Part shown: piece after piece, positions 25,390 to 33,998 of the stretch
Layout of the letters: every line of letters begins with the position of its first letter
Position numbering within the stretch: the stretch's first letter is position 1
Source: CAYFFZ01 sp049976505
GTDB lineage: Archaea > Thermoproteota > Nitrososphaeria > Conexivisphaerales > UBA164
Assembly (NCBI GenBank): GCA_049976505.1
Contig: JBMFIC010000001.1
Location: 104,559 to 168,558, forward strand
Reading direction: 5' to 3'
DNA: 64,000 nucleotides
Program-made: the position numbers and the translations under genes
The notes under the pieces: generated by a model
The model's database searches: none
The model's input: only the letters and a program-made list of their open reading frames with translations
What the model was told of the DNA's origin: nothing

Positions 25390-25960
25390 GCCTTCTCACC
25401 CATTCTTGAATGATGCTGCTTATTTCCTTATAGTTGGCTATTGATGGAGTGTGCTTCATCTTTACGATTGACAGAAAGCATCTGCCTCCCTTTTCGTTTA
25501 TCAGCTTGCACATCTCTATGCTCTGCTCCACTGGAACTATACTATCCTCGCTGCCATGAATCAGCAAAGCATCCTTGATCTTTTCAGCCAAAAATATAGG
25601 GGACGTACTTTGAAGGTATTCCTTGCTCAGACCGCTCAGGTCCTCGTAAAGCTTTCTCTGTATGGTTCCCTCGCTGAACCTTGAGAGGTAATCCCTCTGC
25701 TTCATCCTGTCTGAGGGGGCTGAAACCGCGATCACTGGAACGCCTCTGTAGGCTGCATATAGCAGGGCGAAAGTGCCTCCACGTGAGTGGCCGGCAACAA
25801 GATCATAGTTTTTGCTCATGAACCTCTGGATGAACTCCTCGGCCTCTATATCGGCTTCGGGTGCATCGACTTCACCAAAAGCCCTTAGCGGAGAAGCAAG
25901 CCATTCAATCTTTTTTGGGCTGGAGCCCTTGCCATGAAGAACGAGTATCTTCAAAGCCAC
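25379..25960 (-). CDS. small alpha/beta hydrolase
   Basis: 193 residues. Esterase-like alpha/beta hydrolase: LVLHGKGSSP (5-14) forms the oxyanion region, GHSRGGTFAL (about 58-67) is the nucleophile elbow with Ser, HGSEDSIVP (about 135-143) carries the acid, and MKHTPS (about 173-178) the His. The substrate is unknown. It overlaps the aconitase X gene by 11 nt and therefore is probably in the same transcript, though a pathway link is not established. Confidence 0.75.
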   Translation of the reverse strand: MALKILVLHGKGSSPKKIEWLASPLRAFGEVDAPEADIEAEEFIQRFMSKNYDLVAGHSRGGTFALLYAAYRGVPVIAVSAPSDRMKQRDYLSRFSEGTIQRKLYEDLSGLSKEYLQSTSPIFLAEKIKDALLIHGSEDSIVPVEQSIEMCKLINEKGGRCFLSIVKMKHTPSIANYKEISSIIQEWVRRHVV

Positions 25961-26034
25961 AATCCTATGAGGTTTGTGGGCTTATTAAAATTACCAGCCT
26001 TTTATAGGGCAGGGCTTTCCTTTGGAGCATTAAT

Positions 26035-26607
26035 TTACATCTTCTTTAAAAATCTGTAGTAGATTATGAGACGCTCCAGGAAGGTTTCGGCAGCCAGAAT
26101 CGTCACGGCGAGCAATCCCAGCTCGATCAATCCAAGAATCATAAAGAGTATCATTATCAGCAGCCTTATTCCTCGCTCGCCTATTTCGAGCGATTTGGGC
26201 CTTGAGCCGCCCGCTAGCCCCTCCACTCTCGCCCTTGAATAGCTCACCATGACCGAGAAAGCAAAGGCTAGAAACGACAGATATGCTATGCTAGGCATCA
26301 AGAACCCTATGCCAAAGTAAAGTGATGCCTCAACCAGCCTGTCAAGGTTAGAGTCAAGAAAAGCTCCGGCCTTTGACACCCTGTTGAGAGCTCTTGCAAC
26401 TGCGCCGTCAAGCATGTCAAAGACGCCTGATATCAGGAGCGCCACCGCGGCTGCAGTGATCATGCCCTTCATCAGCAGCGGACCTGATGCAGCGCCTATT
26501 ATGAAGCCCAGAACGGTGATTACGTTTGGGTTCCTTACGACCTTTCCTACTGACCTTCCTATCCTAAGAGTGATCGGGTCGATGTAGTTTCTCAATGAGC
26601 TTGGCAT
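26035..26607 (-). CDS. CDP-alcohol phosphatidyltransferase (archaetidylinositol-phosphate synthase-like)
   Basis: 190 residues, membrane-embedded. The diagnostic motif D-G-x2-A-R-x8-G-x3-D-x3-D is met by DGAVARALNRVSKAGAFLD followed by SNLD (about 67-89); PNVITVLGF precedes it and YSRARVE follows, as in archaetidylinositol phosphate synthases. Several hydrophobic helices surround the active site. It attaches an alcohol head group to CDP-archaeol. Overlaps the agmatinase gene by 16 nt. Confidence 0.85.
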   Translation of the reverse strand: MPSSLRNYIDPITLRIGRSVGKVVRNPNVITVLGFIIGAASGPLLMKGMITAAAVALLISGVFDMLDGAVARALNRVSKAGAFLDSNLDRLVEASLYFGIGFLMPSIAYLSFLAFAFSVMVSYSRARVEGLAGGSRPKSLEIGERGIRLLIMILFMILGLIELGLLAVTILAAETFLERLIIYYRFLKKM

Positions 26608-27470
26608 GCGCCATCAGCTGCCAGAATTATCAGCAGAGAAAGTATCTTTGCTGCAGCTATTGATGTTATTCCAGAGGGGTCGTAGGCGGGATTTACCTCC
26701 ACTATGTCGAACCCCTTTATTTTCTTGCCGCAGAGGGATCTGATGAGGTCAAAGAGCTCCGAGTAGTTTAGACCCTCAGGCTCCGGATTGGCGACCCCTG
26801 GAGCACACGAGGGATCAAGGACGTCAACGTCGACGGATACGTAGACGTTTTCCTCCTTTATCAGCTCCCCAATTGACTTTATCCCCTTCTCCCTCAGCTC
26901 GTAGGACGTTACAACCGCTATTCCTCTTTGCCTAGCGTAGCTTATCTCCTCATCCACGAAGGTGTGAGATCCAAAGTGGTATACCTTGAGATCGCTTCTC
27001 TCCTCGGTGAGCCTCCTGAGGAAGGTTGCATGCGAAAGTGTTAGACCGTAGAGCTCATCGCGAAGGTCCAGGTGAGCGTCAAAGACAACGAGCGCGGCAT
27101 CGTTTACTTTTCTAACCAGCGGATAAGTTATCAGATGCTCCCCACCCAATGTTCCCAGAATCTTTCCCTGAGAGAAGACCTCACCCGAAGCCTTTTCAAT
27201 CATATCTAACGCCCTGCTCACGCTTGTCGTTATAGATAGGTTCCCCAGATCAAATATTTCTATTTCCTCAGCGTTGGCCCCCAGCTTTCTGTCAACTATT
27301 TCTATATTCCAGAATGCGCTCCTTATCTGGTCTGGGGCAAACCTTGAGCCAGGCCTGTACGATGTTGTTAGGTCATAAGGCGCCCCCATTATAAATATTT
27401 TTGATCCTTCGTGCCCAAGAGTGATCTTTGGAGAGTTCGATAAGTAAAGGTCCAGATAGCTCATGAACAA
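26592..27470 (-). CDS. speB: agmatinase/arginase-family ureohydrolase
   Basis: 292 residues. Ureohydrolase metal ligands: GGEHLITYP (His, about 106-114), FDAHLDLRDE (about 126-135) and SVDVDVLDPSCAPGVANPE (about 210-228). Agmatinase hydrolyses agmatine to putrescine and urea in archaeal polyamine synthesis. The residues at the FDAHLDLRDE site and family size agree with agmatinase rather than arginase. First gene ahead of the CDP-alcohol transferase. Confidence 0.88.
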   Translation of the reverse strand: MFMSYLDLYLSNSPKITLGHEGSKIFIMGAPYDLTTSYRPGSRFAPDQIRSAFWNIEIVDRKLGANAEEIEIFDLGNLSITTSVSRALDMIEKASGEVFSQGKILGTLGGEHLITYPLVRKVNDAALVVFDAHLDLRDELYGLTLSHATFLRRLTEERSDLKVYHFGSHTFVDEEISYARQRGIAVVTSYELREKGIKSIGELIKEENVYVSVDVDVLDPSCAPGVANPEPEGLNYSELFDLIRSLCGKKIKGFDIVEVNPAYDPSGITSIAAAKILSLLIILAADGACQAH

Positions 27471-27499
27471 CTTTAGTTATATTACCTATTTATTTATTA

Positions 27500-28636
27500 T
27501 TAGCTCAGCTTTGGCTCGAAGTAGCCGTTAAGAAGCGGAACGGCCGGGATAACCGTTACTAGAAACATTGAAATCCAGAGCATCGTGCTGGATAGTACCA
27601 TAAGGTAGGAGAAGAGAATTGAGACCCACATGCCAAGAACCATATTAACGAAGTTTACAAGGGATAACGACATGGCGCTCCACTTTTCCTCACTTAGCTG
27701 TACAGCTATAGCGTAAAGGGATGACAGAGAAAGCTCGTTGAAGAACCCTATCAAGAATATGCCCGCAACGATGAGAGCTAGGCTCCTTGAAACAAAAAAG
27801 ATGTAGCCCGAGGATCCCAGCAGGACTACGAGAAAAACAAACAGCCTCTTTCTTTTAGCCAGATCATAGAAATACGTTCCGAAGCCTCCTATGAAGCTGA
27901 AAACGAGCAGGAGAATCGTTACGGCATTTCCCAAGTACAGCGATCCCCGTGCGTACGCGAAATAGGATGGCAGTAAGGTTTCTGAAGCGTAAAAGGACCC
28001 CCAGTACCCCGAGAGCGCAACGGCAGCAAGTATGGGCTTTATGTTCCTCTTAAAGCTAGGACGCCTCTTATCGATCTCTATTTTTATGCCGCTCTTTCTG
28101 ATGATCAAGAAGTCCACGCCCGATGTAGCTATTCCCAGGAGGGAAAGGAGTACGACGAGGGGCTTCCATAGCGATTCAGTGTAGAGCATGCCCAGGCCAT
28201 AGGCGGCTATTGCGCCTATAGCGAATGCTGCATTATATATGCCCATCCACAGCCCAACCCTTCTCTGATTTAAGTAGGAAATCACGTAGCCAGCAGTTGA
28301 AAAGAAGAGACCAGCTCCGGCGCCAGCTACAGCCCTTGTTACGAGCAACAGCTGAAAGGTCGGGCTCATGACCGAGGCTATGCCTGCGGCCGAAAGAAGC
28401 ATCAGGCCAGATATGTATGTCTTCTCAGGGCCAATTTTTGCAGCTATATAAGCAGCTGGTATCTGAGTGGATGCGGCACCAGCTATGAACGACCAGGAAA
28501 TGTAACCCAGATAATACTTCTGAATCGAAAAGGCCTTCAGGATATATATGTAAGCTGGCGAGAGATAAACCCAGTACATGCTGTAAACGGCCCTGCTTAC
28601 TATGATCGAGCCGCTAACAATTCTGGATCGGTTCAC
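27500..28636 (-). CDS. MFS transporter
   Basis: 378 residues with about 11-12 hydrophobic helices. The loop after helix 2 (AAKIGPEKTYISG) and a conserved-type GAGAGLFF stretch in helix 4/5 support major facilitator membership. It starts with GTG at 28636, with a TATA box at 28656-28669. Substrate unknown. The gene is divergent from aIF2-gamma and 29 nt upstream of the agmatinase gene. Confidence 0.75.
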   Translation of the reverse strand: MNRSRIVSGSIIVSRAVYSMYWVYLSPAYIYILKAFSIQKYYLGYISWSFIAGAASTQIPAAYIAAKIGPEKTYISGLMLLSAAGIASVMSPTFQLLLVTRAVAGAGAGLFFSTAGYVISYLNQRRVGLWMGIYNAAFAIGAIAAYGLGMLYTESLWKPLVVLLSLLGIATSGVDFLIIRKSGIKIEIDKRRPSFKRNIKPILAAVALSGYWGSFYASETLLPSYFAYARGSLYLGNAVTILLLVFSFIGGFGTYFYDLAKRKRLFVFLVVLLGSSGYIFFVSRSLALIVAGIFLIGFFNELSLSSLYAIAVQLSEEKWSAMSLSLVNFVNMVLGMWVSILFSYLMVLSSTMLWISMFLVTVIPAVPLLNGYFEPKLS

Positions 28637-28655
28637 GCTTTACCTATTGGGCAAG

Positions 28656-28669
28656 TTATTATAAATCTT
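28656..28669 (-). promoter_or_regulatory. TATA box for the MFS gene
   Basis: The minus-strand AAGATTTATAATAA is 20-33 nt before the GTG start at 28636 in the 119-nt divergent promoter shared with aIF2-gamma. Confidence 0.5.
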
Positions 28670-28720
28670 GATAATTAAGCTCCACCAGAAGGAAGCTGGC
28701 CAGATGGCATTATAAGAGTT

Positions 28721-28730
28721 AAGTTTATAC
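28721..28730 (+). promoter_or_regulatory. TATA box for aIF2-gamma
   Basis: AAGTTTATAC is 26-35 nt before the TTG start at 28756, so the transcript would have little or no leader. Confidence 0.5.
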
Positions 28731-28755
28731 ATGAACTAATCTAAGTGATGGAAGA

Positions 28756-30426
28756 TTGAAGATTCCTAAGCAGCCTGAGGTTAACATAGGAACAGCAGGT
28801 CATGTTGATCACGGTAAGTGCCTTATCTTAGATGATAAGGCCTACGTGAATGGCCTCTTTATGAGCGGACGGGAAATCGCCAGAGAGCTGCTACAGGTTG
28901 AGCTGGACAAGATAAGAGGCGAGGTTCTATTTCTCAACAGAAGTTTAAGAACCTTAGCCGTCGAAGATGGATCCTTAAGAGAGGCTCCTGGGCACGTGTT
29001 TCTGCAGAGATACAGCGGCAAAATGTACCGCGTTGAAACCGAGACAGGAAGGAGCGTAACCGTAACGCCTGAGCACAGGCTTCTTGTTCATGACGGATGG
29101 AGACAGGCCAGGCAGCTTGGACCTGAGGACAGAGTTTACGTAGCTGAAGGCGGGAGCCTCAGCGAGGAAAGGATCGTCAGGGTAAAAGAGGTTCAGCACA
29201 GCGGCCTGATATTTGATCTCAGCGTTCCAGATTATCATAGCTTTGTTTCCTCAGATGGGATAATCTCTCATAACACAACGCTGGTTGAAGCCATAACCGG
29301 AAAATGGACCAGCACGCACAGCGAAGAGCTCAAAAGAGGCATAACGATAAAGATCGGATACGCTGACGCTGCCATCTACGAGTGCCAAGGGCTTCCTGAG
29401 CCTGACAAGTACAATACGGATGGGGAGTGCAGTCAGGGCTCGCCCATTCTGAGGAGGGTCGTCAGCTTTATTGACTCGCCGGGGCACGAGAGCCTTATGT
29501 CGGTTATGCTGAGCGGAGCCGCCCTCATGGATGGTGCGGTTCTTGTCATAGCCGCCAATGAGCCAGTCCCCCAGCCACAGACCAGGGAGCATCTTCAGGC
29601 CCTTAAGATGATCGGCATAAAAAACATAGTTGTGGCACAGAACAAGGTTGATCTGGTGACCTATGAGCAGGCGATCAACAACTACAACAAAGTAGTGGAG
29701 TTTCTCTCCTCGTACGGCTATAATGATGTTCCGATAATACCCGTTTCAGCCCAGAAAAAGCTCAACATAGATGCGCTGCTGCAGGCCATAGAGGAAACCA
29801 TACCCACCCCCCGCAGGGATCCGAACGCTCCTCCCCTTATGCAGGTCCTGAGGTCCTTCGACGTCAACAAGCCGGGAACCGATATCGATGATCTGAAAGG
29901 AGGCGTTCTTGGTGGCTCTCTCAAGCAGGGAATTCTCAGGGTCGGCGACAGGATTGAGATAAAGCCAGGAATACCCATCAGAGGAACATATCAGCCGGTT
30001 GTAACTGAAATTGTCAGCCTATCCACGTCTGCAGGCTTCGTAAACGAGGTCTATCCTGGAGGCCTTATCGCAATAGGAACCAAGCTCGACCCAATTTTCA
30101 CCAAGAACGATGTTATGGTGGGAAACTACATAGCAAAGGAGGGTTACCTTCCGGATCCCGTGAAGGAGATAGTCATGAAATATGAGCTCTTCGAGTACGT
30201 AGTTGGTCTGAAGGAGCTCGTTAAGTACGAAAAGCTCAAGCCAAGTGAGAACGTCAGGCTGAACATAGGTACCATGACGAACATAGGAACCATAGAAGAG
30301 GTAACAAAGGACATAATCAGGGTTAAGCTGAAGAGGCCAGCCATAGCTCTCAGAGGAGATAGGGTTGCAATAAGCAGAATGGTTGCTGACAGATGGAGAT
30401 TGGCTGGGTCAGGAACGATAATATAG
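28756..30426 (+). CDS. eif2g: translation initiation factor aIF2-gamma, interrupted by an intein
   Basis: 556 residues including a 152-residue intein; the spliced protein is 404 residues, close to the normal ~410. It is a GTPase bringing initiator Met-tRNA to the ribosome. G1 (GHVDHGK + TTL) is split by the intein; G2 KRGITIK, G3 DSPGHE, G4 NKVD and G5 PVSAQ follow in order, then the two beta-barrel domains. The zinc knuckle between G2 and G3 keeps only two of the usual four cysteines (ECQG...ECSQG). The start is a TTG; the nearby ATG at 28748 is out of frame and ends after two codons. Downstream PIN gene begins 4 nt later. Confidence 0.95.
   Translation: MKIPKQPEVNIGTAGHVDHGKCLILDDKAYVNGLFMSGREIARELLQVELDKIRGEVLFLNRSLRTLAVEDGSLREAPGHVFLQRYSGKMYRVETETGRSVTVTPEHRLLVHDGWRQARQLGPEDRVYVAEGGSLSEERIVRVKEVQHSGLIFDLSVPDYHSFVSSDGIISHNTTLVEAITGKWTSTHSEELKRGITIKIGYADAAIYECQGLPEPDKYNTDGECSQGSPILRRVVSFIDSPGHESLMSVMLSGAALMDGAVLVIAANEPVPQPQTREHLQALKMIGIKNIVVAQNKVDLVTYEQAINNYNKVVEFLSSYGYNDVPIIPVSAQKKLNIDALLQAIEETIPTPRRDPNAPPLMQVLRSFDVNKPGTDIDDLKGGVLGGSLKQGILRVGDRIEIKPGIPIRGTYQPVVTEIVSLSTSAGFVNEVYPGGLIAIGTKLDPIFTKNDVMVGNYIAKEGYLPDPVKEIVMKYELFEYVVGLKELVKYEKLKPSENVRLNIGTMTNIGTIEEVTKDIIRVKLKRPAIALRGDRVAISRMVADRWRLAGSGTII
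28819..29274 (+). other. mini-intein coding region inside aIF2-gamma
   Basis: Residues 22-173 of the precursor. It begins at Cys (block A, CLILDDKAYV) directly after the P-loop Lys, contains block B (GRSVTVTPEHRLLV, residues 78-91 of the intein with the T-x-x-H core), and ends with block F/G (IFDLSVPDYHSFVSSDG...ISHN). The extein resumes with Thr. All residues for class 1 splicing (Cys1, block B His, penultimate His, terminal Asn, Thr+1) are present. There is no LAGLIDADG or HNH endonuclease, so it cannot home by itself. Removal restores GHVDHGKTTL exactly. Confidence 0.95.
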
Positions 30427-30430
30427 GTAA

Positions 30431-30796
30431 TTGAAAGTCATATTCGACACAAGCTTTATCGTGTACGTCCTAGAAAAACCAACCGACGTCCTCAACCAGA
30501 TAGTTGATCAGCTTGGAATGCCCGAGATCGTGGTTCCAAAGTCAGTAATAAGAGAGCTGAGAGGAATTTCAATGAGCAAGAAGTTCGTGAGGAACTTCAC
30601 AGCGCTCAGGATGCAGGTAGTTGAGGATATGGATGATGGAGCTGACAACGACATTCTGGAGCTCTGCAAGAAGACCGGCTATCCAGTGTTTACACTGGAT
30701 GGGGAGCTGATGAAAAGGCTGAGCGACCTCGCTCTTCCCTGTTACACCGTCTTCGATGAGAGGCTAACGAGCTGCGGCTCAAGAAGAAAACGGTAA
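30431..30796 (+). CDS. PIN-domain protein (Fcf1/COG1412-like)
   Basis: 121 residues. PIN nuclease fold: FDTSFIVY (acidic 1), VVPKSVIRELRG (Glu), ADNDILELC (acidic 3) and VFTLDGELMKRL (acidic 4). The gene follows aIF2-gamma in many archaea, where it is thought to act in rRNA processing rather than as a toxin. It starts with TTG at 30431, 4 nt after the aIF2-gamma stop. No antitoxin gene is adjacent, which argues against VapC. Confidence 0.82.
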   Translation: MKVIFDTSFIVYVLEKPTDVLNQIVDQLGMPEIVVPKSVIRELRGISMSKKFVRNFTALRMQVVEDMDDGADNDILELCKKTGYPVFTLDGELMKRLSDLALPCYTVFDERLTSCGSRRKR

Positions 30797-30823
30797 TTAA
30801 CCTTCTATTTCTATTAATAAAAA

Positions 30824-32158
30824 ATGATATTTGGCACCTCAGGGGCCAGGGGATTCATAGACAAGAACCTCACACCTTCACTTGTTTACAAGCTTACAGT
30901 TGCATACTACTACTTTGCGAAACCCAGCAGCGTTGTATTGGGTCAGGATGACAGGCCTCAGTCAACTGTGCTGAAAGATGCTGTTGAGTCAGCGCTCCTG
31001 GCGATGGGGGTTGACGTTTACGACGCAGGCGTGTCACCCACCCCAGGTACTGTGAGGCTAATGAAGGAGCTGCACGCGAATGGGGCTATCTCAATAACAG
31101 GAAGCCATACGCCGCCTTATATAGCTGGCGTCCTTTACTTTCTCAAGGACACCGGCGAGCTGGGCGTCAAGGATTCACAGAGGGTCGAATCGATCTATTA
31201 CAGGATAAAGGAAAGGCCAAAAAGCTGGCGTAGGCTCGGAAGAAAGGAGGTGCTGAGCGATCCGGTTAGCATATACGTTGGAAGCATTAAGAGGGATGTT
31301 GGAAGGCTTCACCCCTACAGAATAGTGCTTGATGCAGCTAACGGAGCTATCTCGGCCTTTGCAAAGGGCGTCTTCGAGGACCTTGGCATACAAGCTGAGA
31401 TAGTAAACGGGTCCCCTCTCGGATCATTTCCTTCAAGGCTCCCAAGCCCTATCCCGCAGCATCTTGAAGGGTTCAGAAGGATGGTCAGGGAAATGAGGAC
31501 TGACTTTGGCGTGGCCACCGACTCGGATGGCGACAGGGCCATTTTCATCAACGGCGAGGGCCAGATAATCCTCGGAGACACGGCAGGAGCCTACTTTGCT
31601 GAAAGAGCGCTCACGCAGAAAGGCAGCGTTGTAACGCCAATCAACTCATCTGATTCCATCATTATCGTAGCAAGACGACACAGGGCCAGGATCATTTGGA
31701 CCAGGGTTGGGCCTCCTGCAATAGTGGACGCTCTAAGAAAGCATAGGGAGGCGGTGTTCGCTTTTGAGGAATCAGGAAAATACATATGGCCGGGTATCCT
31801 GCTGTACGGCGACGCCGTCTTTTCCACTCTTAAGGTCATGGAGGATGGGGATTTTGAAAGGAACATAGGCCGGGTGCCCAGGTTTTACGTGGTAAAGAGG
31901 GAGGTAAGGAGCTCTGACAAAATAAAGTACAGGGTTGTTGAGTCTGTGGATGCCAAGCTTAACGTGAAAAAGATAAAAAAGGATGGGATAAAAGCCTTCT
32001 TCGGCAGCCACAGGTGGCTCCTGATAAGAGCTTCTGGCACTGAGCCAGTCATCAGGGTGTTTGGGCACAGCAGAATAAGGAGAGATGCTGAAGAGATCGC
32101 AGCTAAGGGCGTTGAAATGGTAAGAGAGGCGAAGAGGGCTCTGTCAGCTAGCGAATGA
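30824..32158 (+). CDS. phosphohexomutase (phosphoglucosamine/phosphomannomutase family)
   Basis: 444 residues of the alpha-D-phosphohexomutase superfamily. FGTSGARG (3-10) is the N-terminal signature. The phosphoserine loop reads ITGSHTPP (about 91-98), with Ser as acceptor. The metal loop is DSDGDRA (about 232-238), the sugar loop EESGKY is at about 311-316 and the phosphate loop RASGTEPVIRVF is near the C-terminus. It moves phosphate between C1 and C6 of mannose, glucose or glucosamine phosphates. Convergent with the AK6 gene, overlapping by 11 nt. Confidence 0.88.
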   Translation: MIFGTSGARGFIDKNLTPSLVYKLTVAYYYFAKPSSVVLGQDDRPQSTVLKDAVESALLAMGVDVYDAGVSPTPGTVRLMKELHANGAISITGSHTPPYIAGVLYFLKDTGELGVKDSQRVESIYYRIKERPKSWRRLGRKEVLSDPVSIYVGSIKRDVGRLHPYRIVLDAANGAISAFAKGVFEDLGIQAEIVNGSPLGSFPSRLPSPIPQHLEGFRRMVREMRTDFGVATDSDGDRAIFINGEGQIILGDTAGAYFAERALTQKGSVVTPINSSDSIIIVARRHRARIIWTRVGPPAIVDALRKHREAVFAFEESGKYIWPGILLYGDAVFSTLKVMEDGDFERNIGRVPRFYVVKREVRSSDKIKYRVVESVDAKLNVKKIKKDGIKAFFGSHRWLLIRASGTEPVIRVFGHSRIRRDAEEIAAKGVEMVREAKRALSASE

Positions 32159-32690
32159 AGATGAGCTCGAATGGACTCCTTATCTGCGACAGCCAGTCGA
32201 CTCTGTCGAATATCCTGCGCCCCCTAGTTATGGAATCGTAAATTCTGAGCGCAGCGTACTGGGGAGTTGCGTAGCTTACGTCCAGCTGACTAACCTTGTC
32301 GATGCTAACCCTTTCTATTGCCATTTTCAGGCAGAGATCAAGGTACTCCGCTCCAAGGTTGTCCCTTATCTTCGACAGGCTGTAGCCTCTAAGAAGATAT
32401 CGATAAAGAAGGATTCTCGGATTGCATCTCAGCACGTAAGCCATGTACACCTTTTCAGGATCAAGATATTCAAGGGAATATATGCCGGACATTATGCCAG
32501 AGGTTATATCTTTAAGAAGGTCTCTGGCCTCTCTTTCATTGATAACTATTTCGTCCCCTTCCACGTCCGCTGCTCCTTTCTCTAGAAGGTACTGAGCGTA
32601 ATCTATATGCGGCATAGATAGCAGGCTGGCCAAAGCCCGGCCAACCTCGCTCTTGCCAGTAGCTGGACAGCCCTCAAGAACTATTAGCAT
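32148..32690 (-). CDS. AK6/Fap7-like adenylate kinase
   Basis: About 180 residues from the ATG at 32690. P-loop VLEGCPATGKSEVGRAL (about 4-20). The segment VLRCNPRILLYRYLLRGYS...KIRDNLGAEYLD is characteristic of AK6/Fap7 (nucleoside-monophosphate kinase that also helps the last step of small-subunit rRNA maturation). A longer frame from 32762 would overlap the membrane protein gene more extensively and adds unrelated residues. C-terminal third is longer than typical AK6 and of unknown role. Confidence 0.75.
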   Translation of the reverse strand: MLIVLEGCPATGKSEVGRALASLLSMPHIDYAQYLLEKGAADVEGDEIVINEREARDLLKDITSGIMSGIYSLEYLDPEKVYMAYVLRCNPRILLYRYLLRGYSLSKIRDNLGAEYLDLCLKMAIERVSIDKVSQLDVSYATPQYAALRIYDSITRGRRIFDRVDWLSQIRSPFELIFIR

Positions 32691-32931
32691 GTGCTTTCTC
32701 AGGCTCTTTTGGTCTCTGTCCCTTTTGTGGCTGCTTATCAGCCCGGCCTGCTCCGTCCTCAACCTTCACCAGCAGGACCAGGGCCGAGAAGAACCACAGT
32801 ATGCCGGCCATGAGATAGTAGATGTCCTTTATGATCGCGTTGTTCTGACTGTATGAGAGCAGGAAAACGTAGATCCCTAGCAGAATCACCGGAACCGTTA
32901 GTATCTTTGCAACTATTTCTTTCGCGTTCAT
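32674..32931 (-). CDS. small two-helix membrane protein
   Basis: 85 residues. Two hydrophobic segments (about 9-27 and 37-57) and a polar, Lys/Glu/Pro-rich tail. It resembles the 81-residue protein at 1.5 kb only in layout. The start touches the top6A stop (1-nt overlap) and the tail overlaps AK6, so it is transcribed with topoisomerase VI. Function unknown. Confidence 0.6.
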   Translation of the reverse strand: MNAKEIVAKILTVPVILLGIYVFLLSYSQNNAIIKDIYYLMAGILWFFSALVLLVKVEDGAGRADKQPQKGQRPKEPEKAHANSS

Positions 32932-33998
32932 CAGCCCATCTCCCTTAACTTATCAGGTAGATATTTATCGACTATATAAGTCAATCCGTATCTGGCAAAG
33001 GCCTCCTGCTCAGACTTCTTCCTGATTCTGAGAAATTCGTCAATTTCCCTCTTCCAGATCTCCTCGCCGTATCTGGGATCCTTTTTCAGATCATATAGTC
33101 TTTTTATGTCAACTTCAGTAAGCGGATCGCTTGGCAGCCTGTAGCGCACTATGTCTGTGGCCCACACCCCAGCCCATTTTGCCTCAGGCGTAACGAGGTC
33201 AGTTATGTGAGCGGCATTTGCAGAGCCCGAAATTATTACCATAGCTATGTGCATTCCCCAGGGGTCGGCGTCGGTGAAGATATATACAGGCAGGCCGAGC
33301 TCTCTGTTCAGCCTTCTTATAAGATACCTTGTGCTCCTTGGCGCCTGTCCGGCAGTAGCTATGAGTATAGCCCTGTATCTTTCATGCACCTTCTCTTCGA
33401 TGAACCTCGTGAACAGAGCTCCCTTCTCTATGACTATCACCTTGTCCGCAGATGTTCTTACGAAGTTTGCCGTCGTAAGGGCGGGCCCTATCATAACTCC
33501 ATCCGGGTGAGTCGTGAGGACCAGTCTTTTGCCCTCGTAGCCGGGCACAGTGTATTCTATCGTGAGATCGCCAAATATGGCGCTTCTTTCCTCTGGATAT
33601 ATGTTGAGGTCCTCCCGCGGCATCTTTATTATGCTCTCAAGCTCCGTGATCATTTCATCTGACTCATCCTGGTCCTTGAAGTCTACATTGTATGCCTGGG
33701 CCGAGTAGTAGATGTCTCTCAGGGTAGACGTCTTGTTGGTCTTTAGGAGCTCCTTGCTGAAGTATGCTATCCAGACGAGCTGAGCGAAGGGTCTCAGATG
33801 CTTGATGTTCTTAGAGTTTCTGATTATAACTTCATCCCCAAGGACGTACTGGCTGAGCTTTCTGTCGTACTTTATGTTCTCCACGGATCTGCTGGGAATT
33901 TCCAGAGCAGGAAACCTTCTGTTCTTAATGTCCTCAACTATCCGCGATCCTAGGCTGGTTAGCCTCCTTAACGCCTCGTTCTTTCTACTCGAGACCAA
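32931..33998 (-). CDS. top6A: DNA topoisomerase VI subunit A
   Basis: 355 residues, Spo11-like. The catalytic tyrosine is in LRDIYYSAQ (about 97-105). The Toprim domain carries VIEKGALF (Glu, about 196-203) and TDADPWGMHIA (DxD, about 241-251). It cuts double-stranded DNA and stays bound to the 5' end. Start is TTG and overlaps the top6B stop by 14 nt, giving a B-A order. Confidence 0.95.
   Translation of the reverse strand: MVSSRKNEALRRLTSLGSRIVEDIKNRRFPALEIPSRSVENIKYDRKLSQYVLGDEVIIRNSKNIKHLRPFAQLVWIAYFSKELLKTNKTSTLRDIYYSAQAYNVDFKDQDESDEMITELESIIKMPREDLNIYPEERSAIFGDLTIEYTVPGYEGKRLVLTTHPDGVMIGPALTTANFVRTSADKVIVIEKGALFTRFIEEKVHERYRAILIATAGQAPRSTRYLIRRLNRELGLPVYIFTDADPWGMHIAMVIISGSANAAHITDLVTPEAKWAGVWATDIVRYRLPSDPLTEVDIKRLYDLKKDPRYGEEIWKREIDEFLRIRKKSEQEAFARYGLTYIVDKYLPDKLREMG

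Noticed and set aside
28748..28759. ATG at 28748 as start of aIF2-gamma
   Set aside because: It is out of frame and meets a stop after two codons; the TTG at 28756 begins the conserved sequence.
30431..30796. VapC toxin of a toxin-antitoxin pair
   Set aside because: No antitoxin gene is adjacent and the position after aIF2-gamma is a housekeeping one in archaea.
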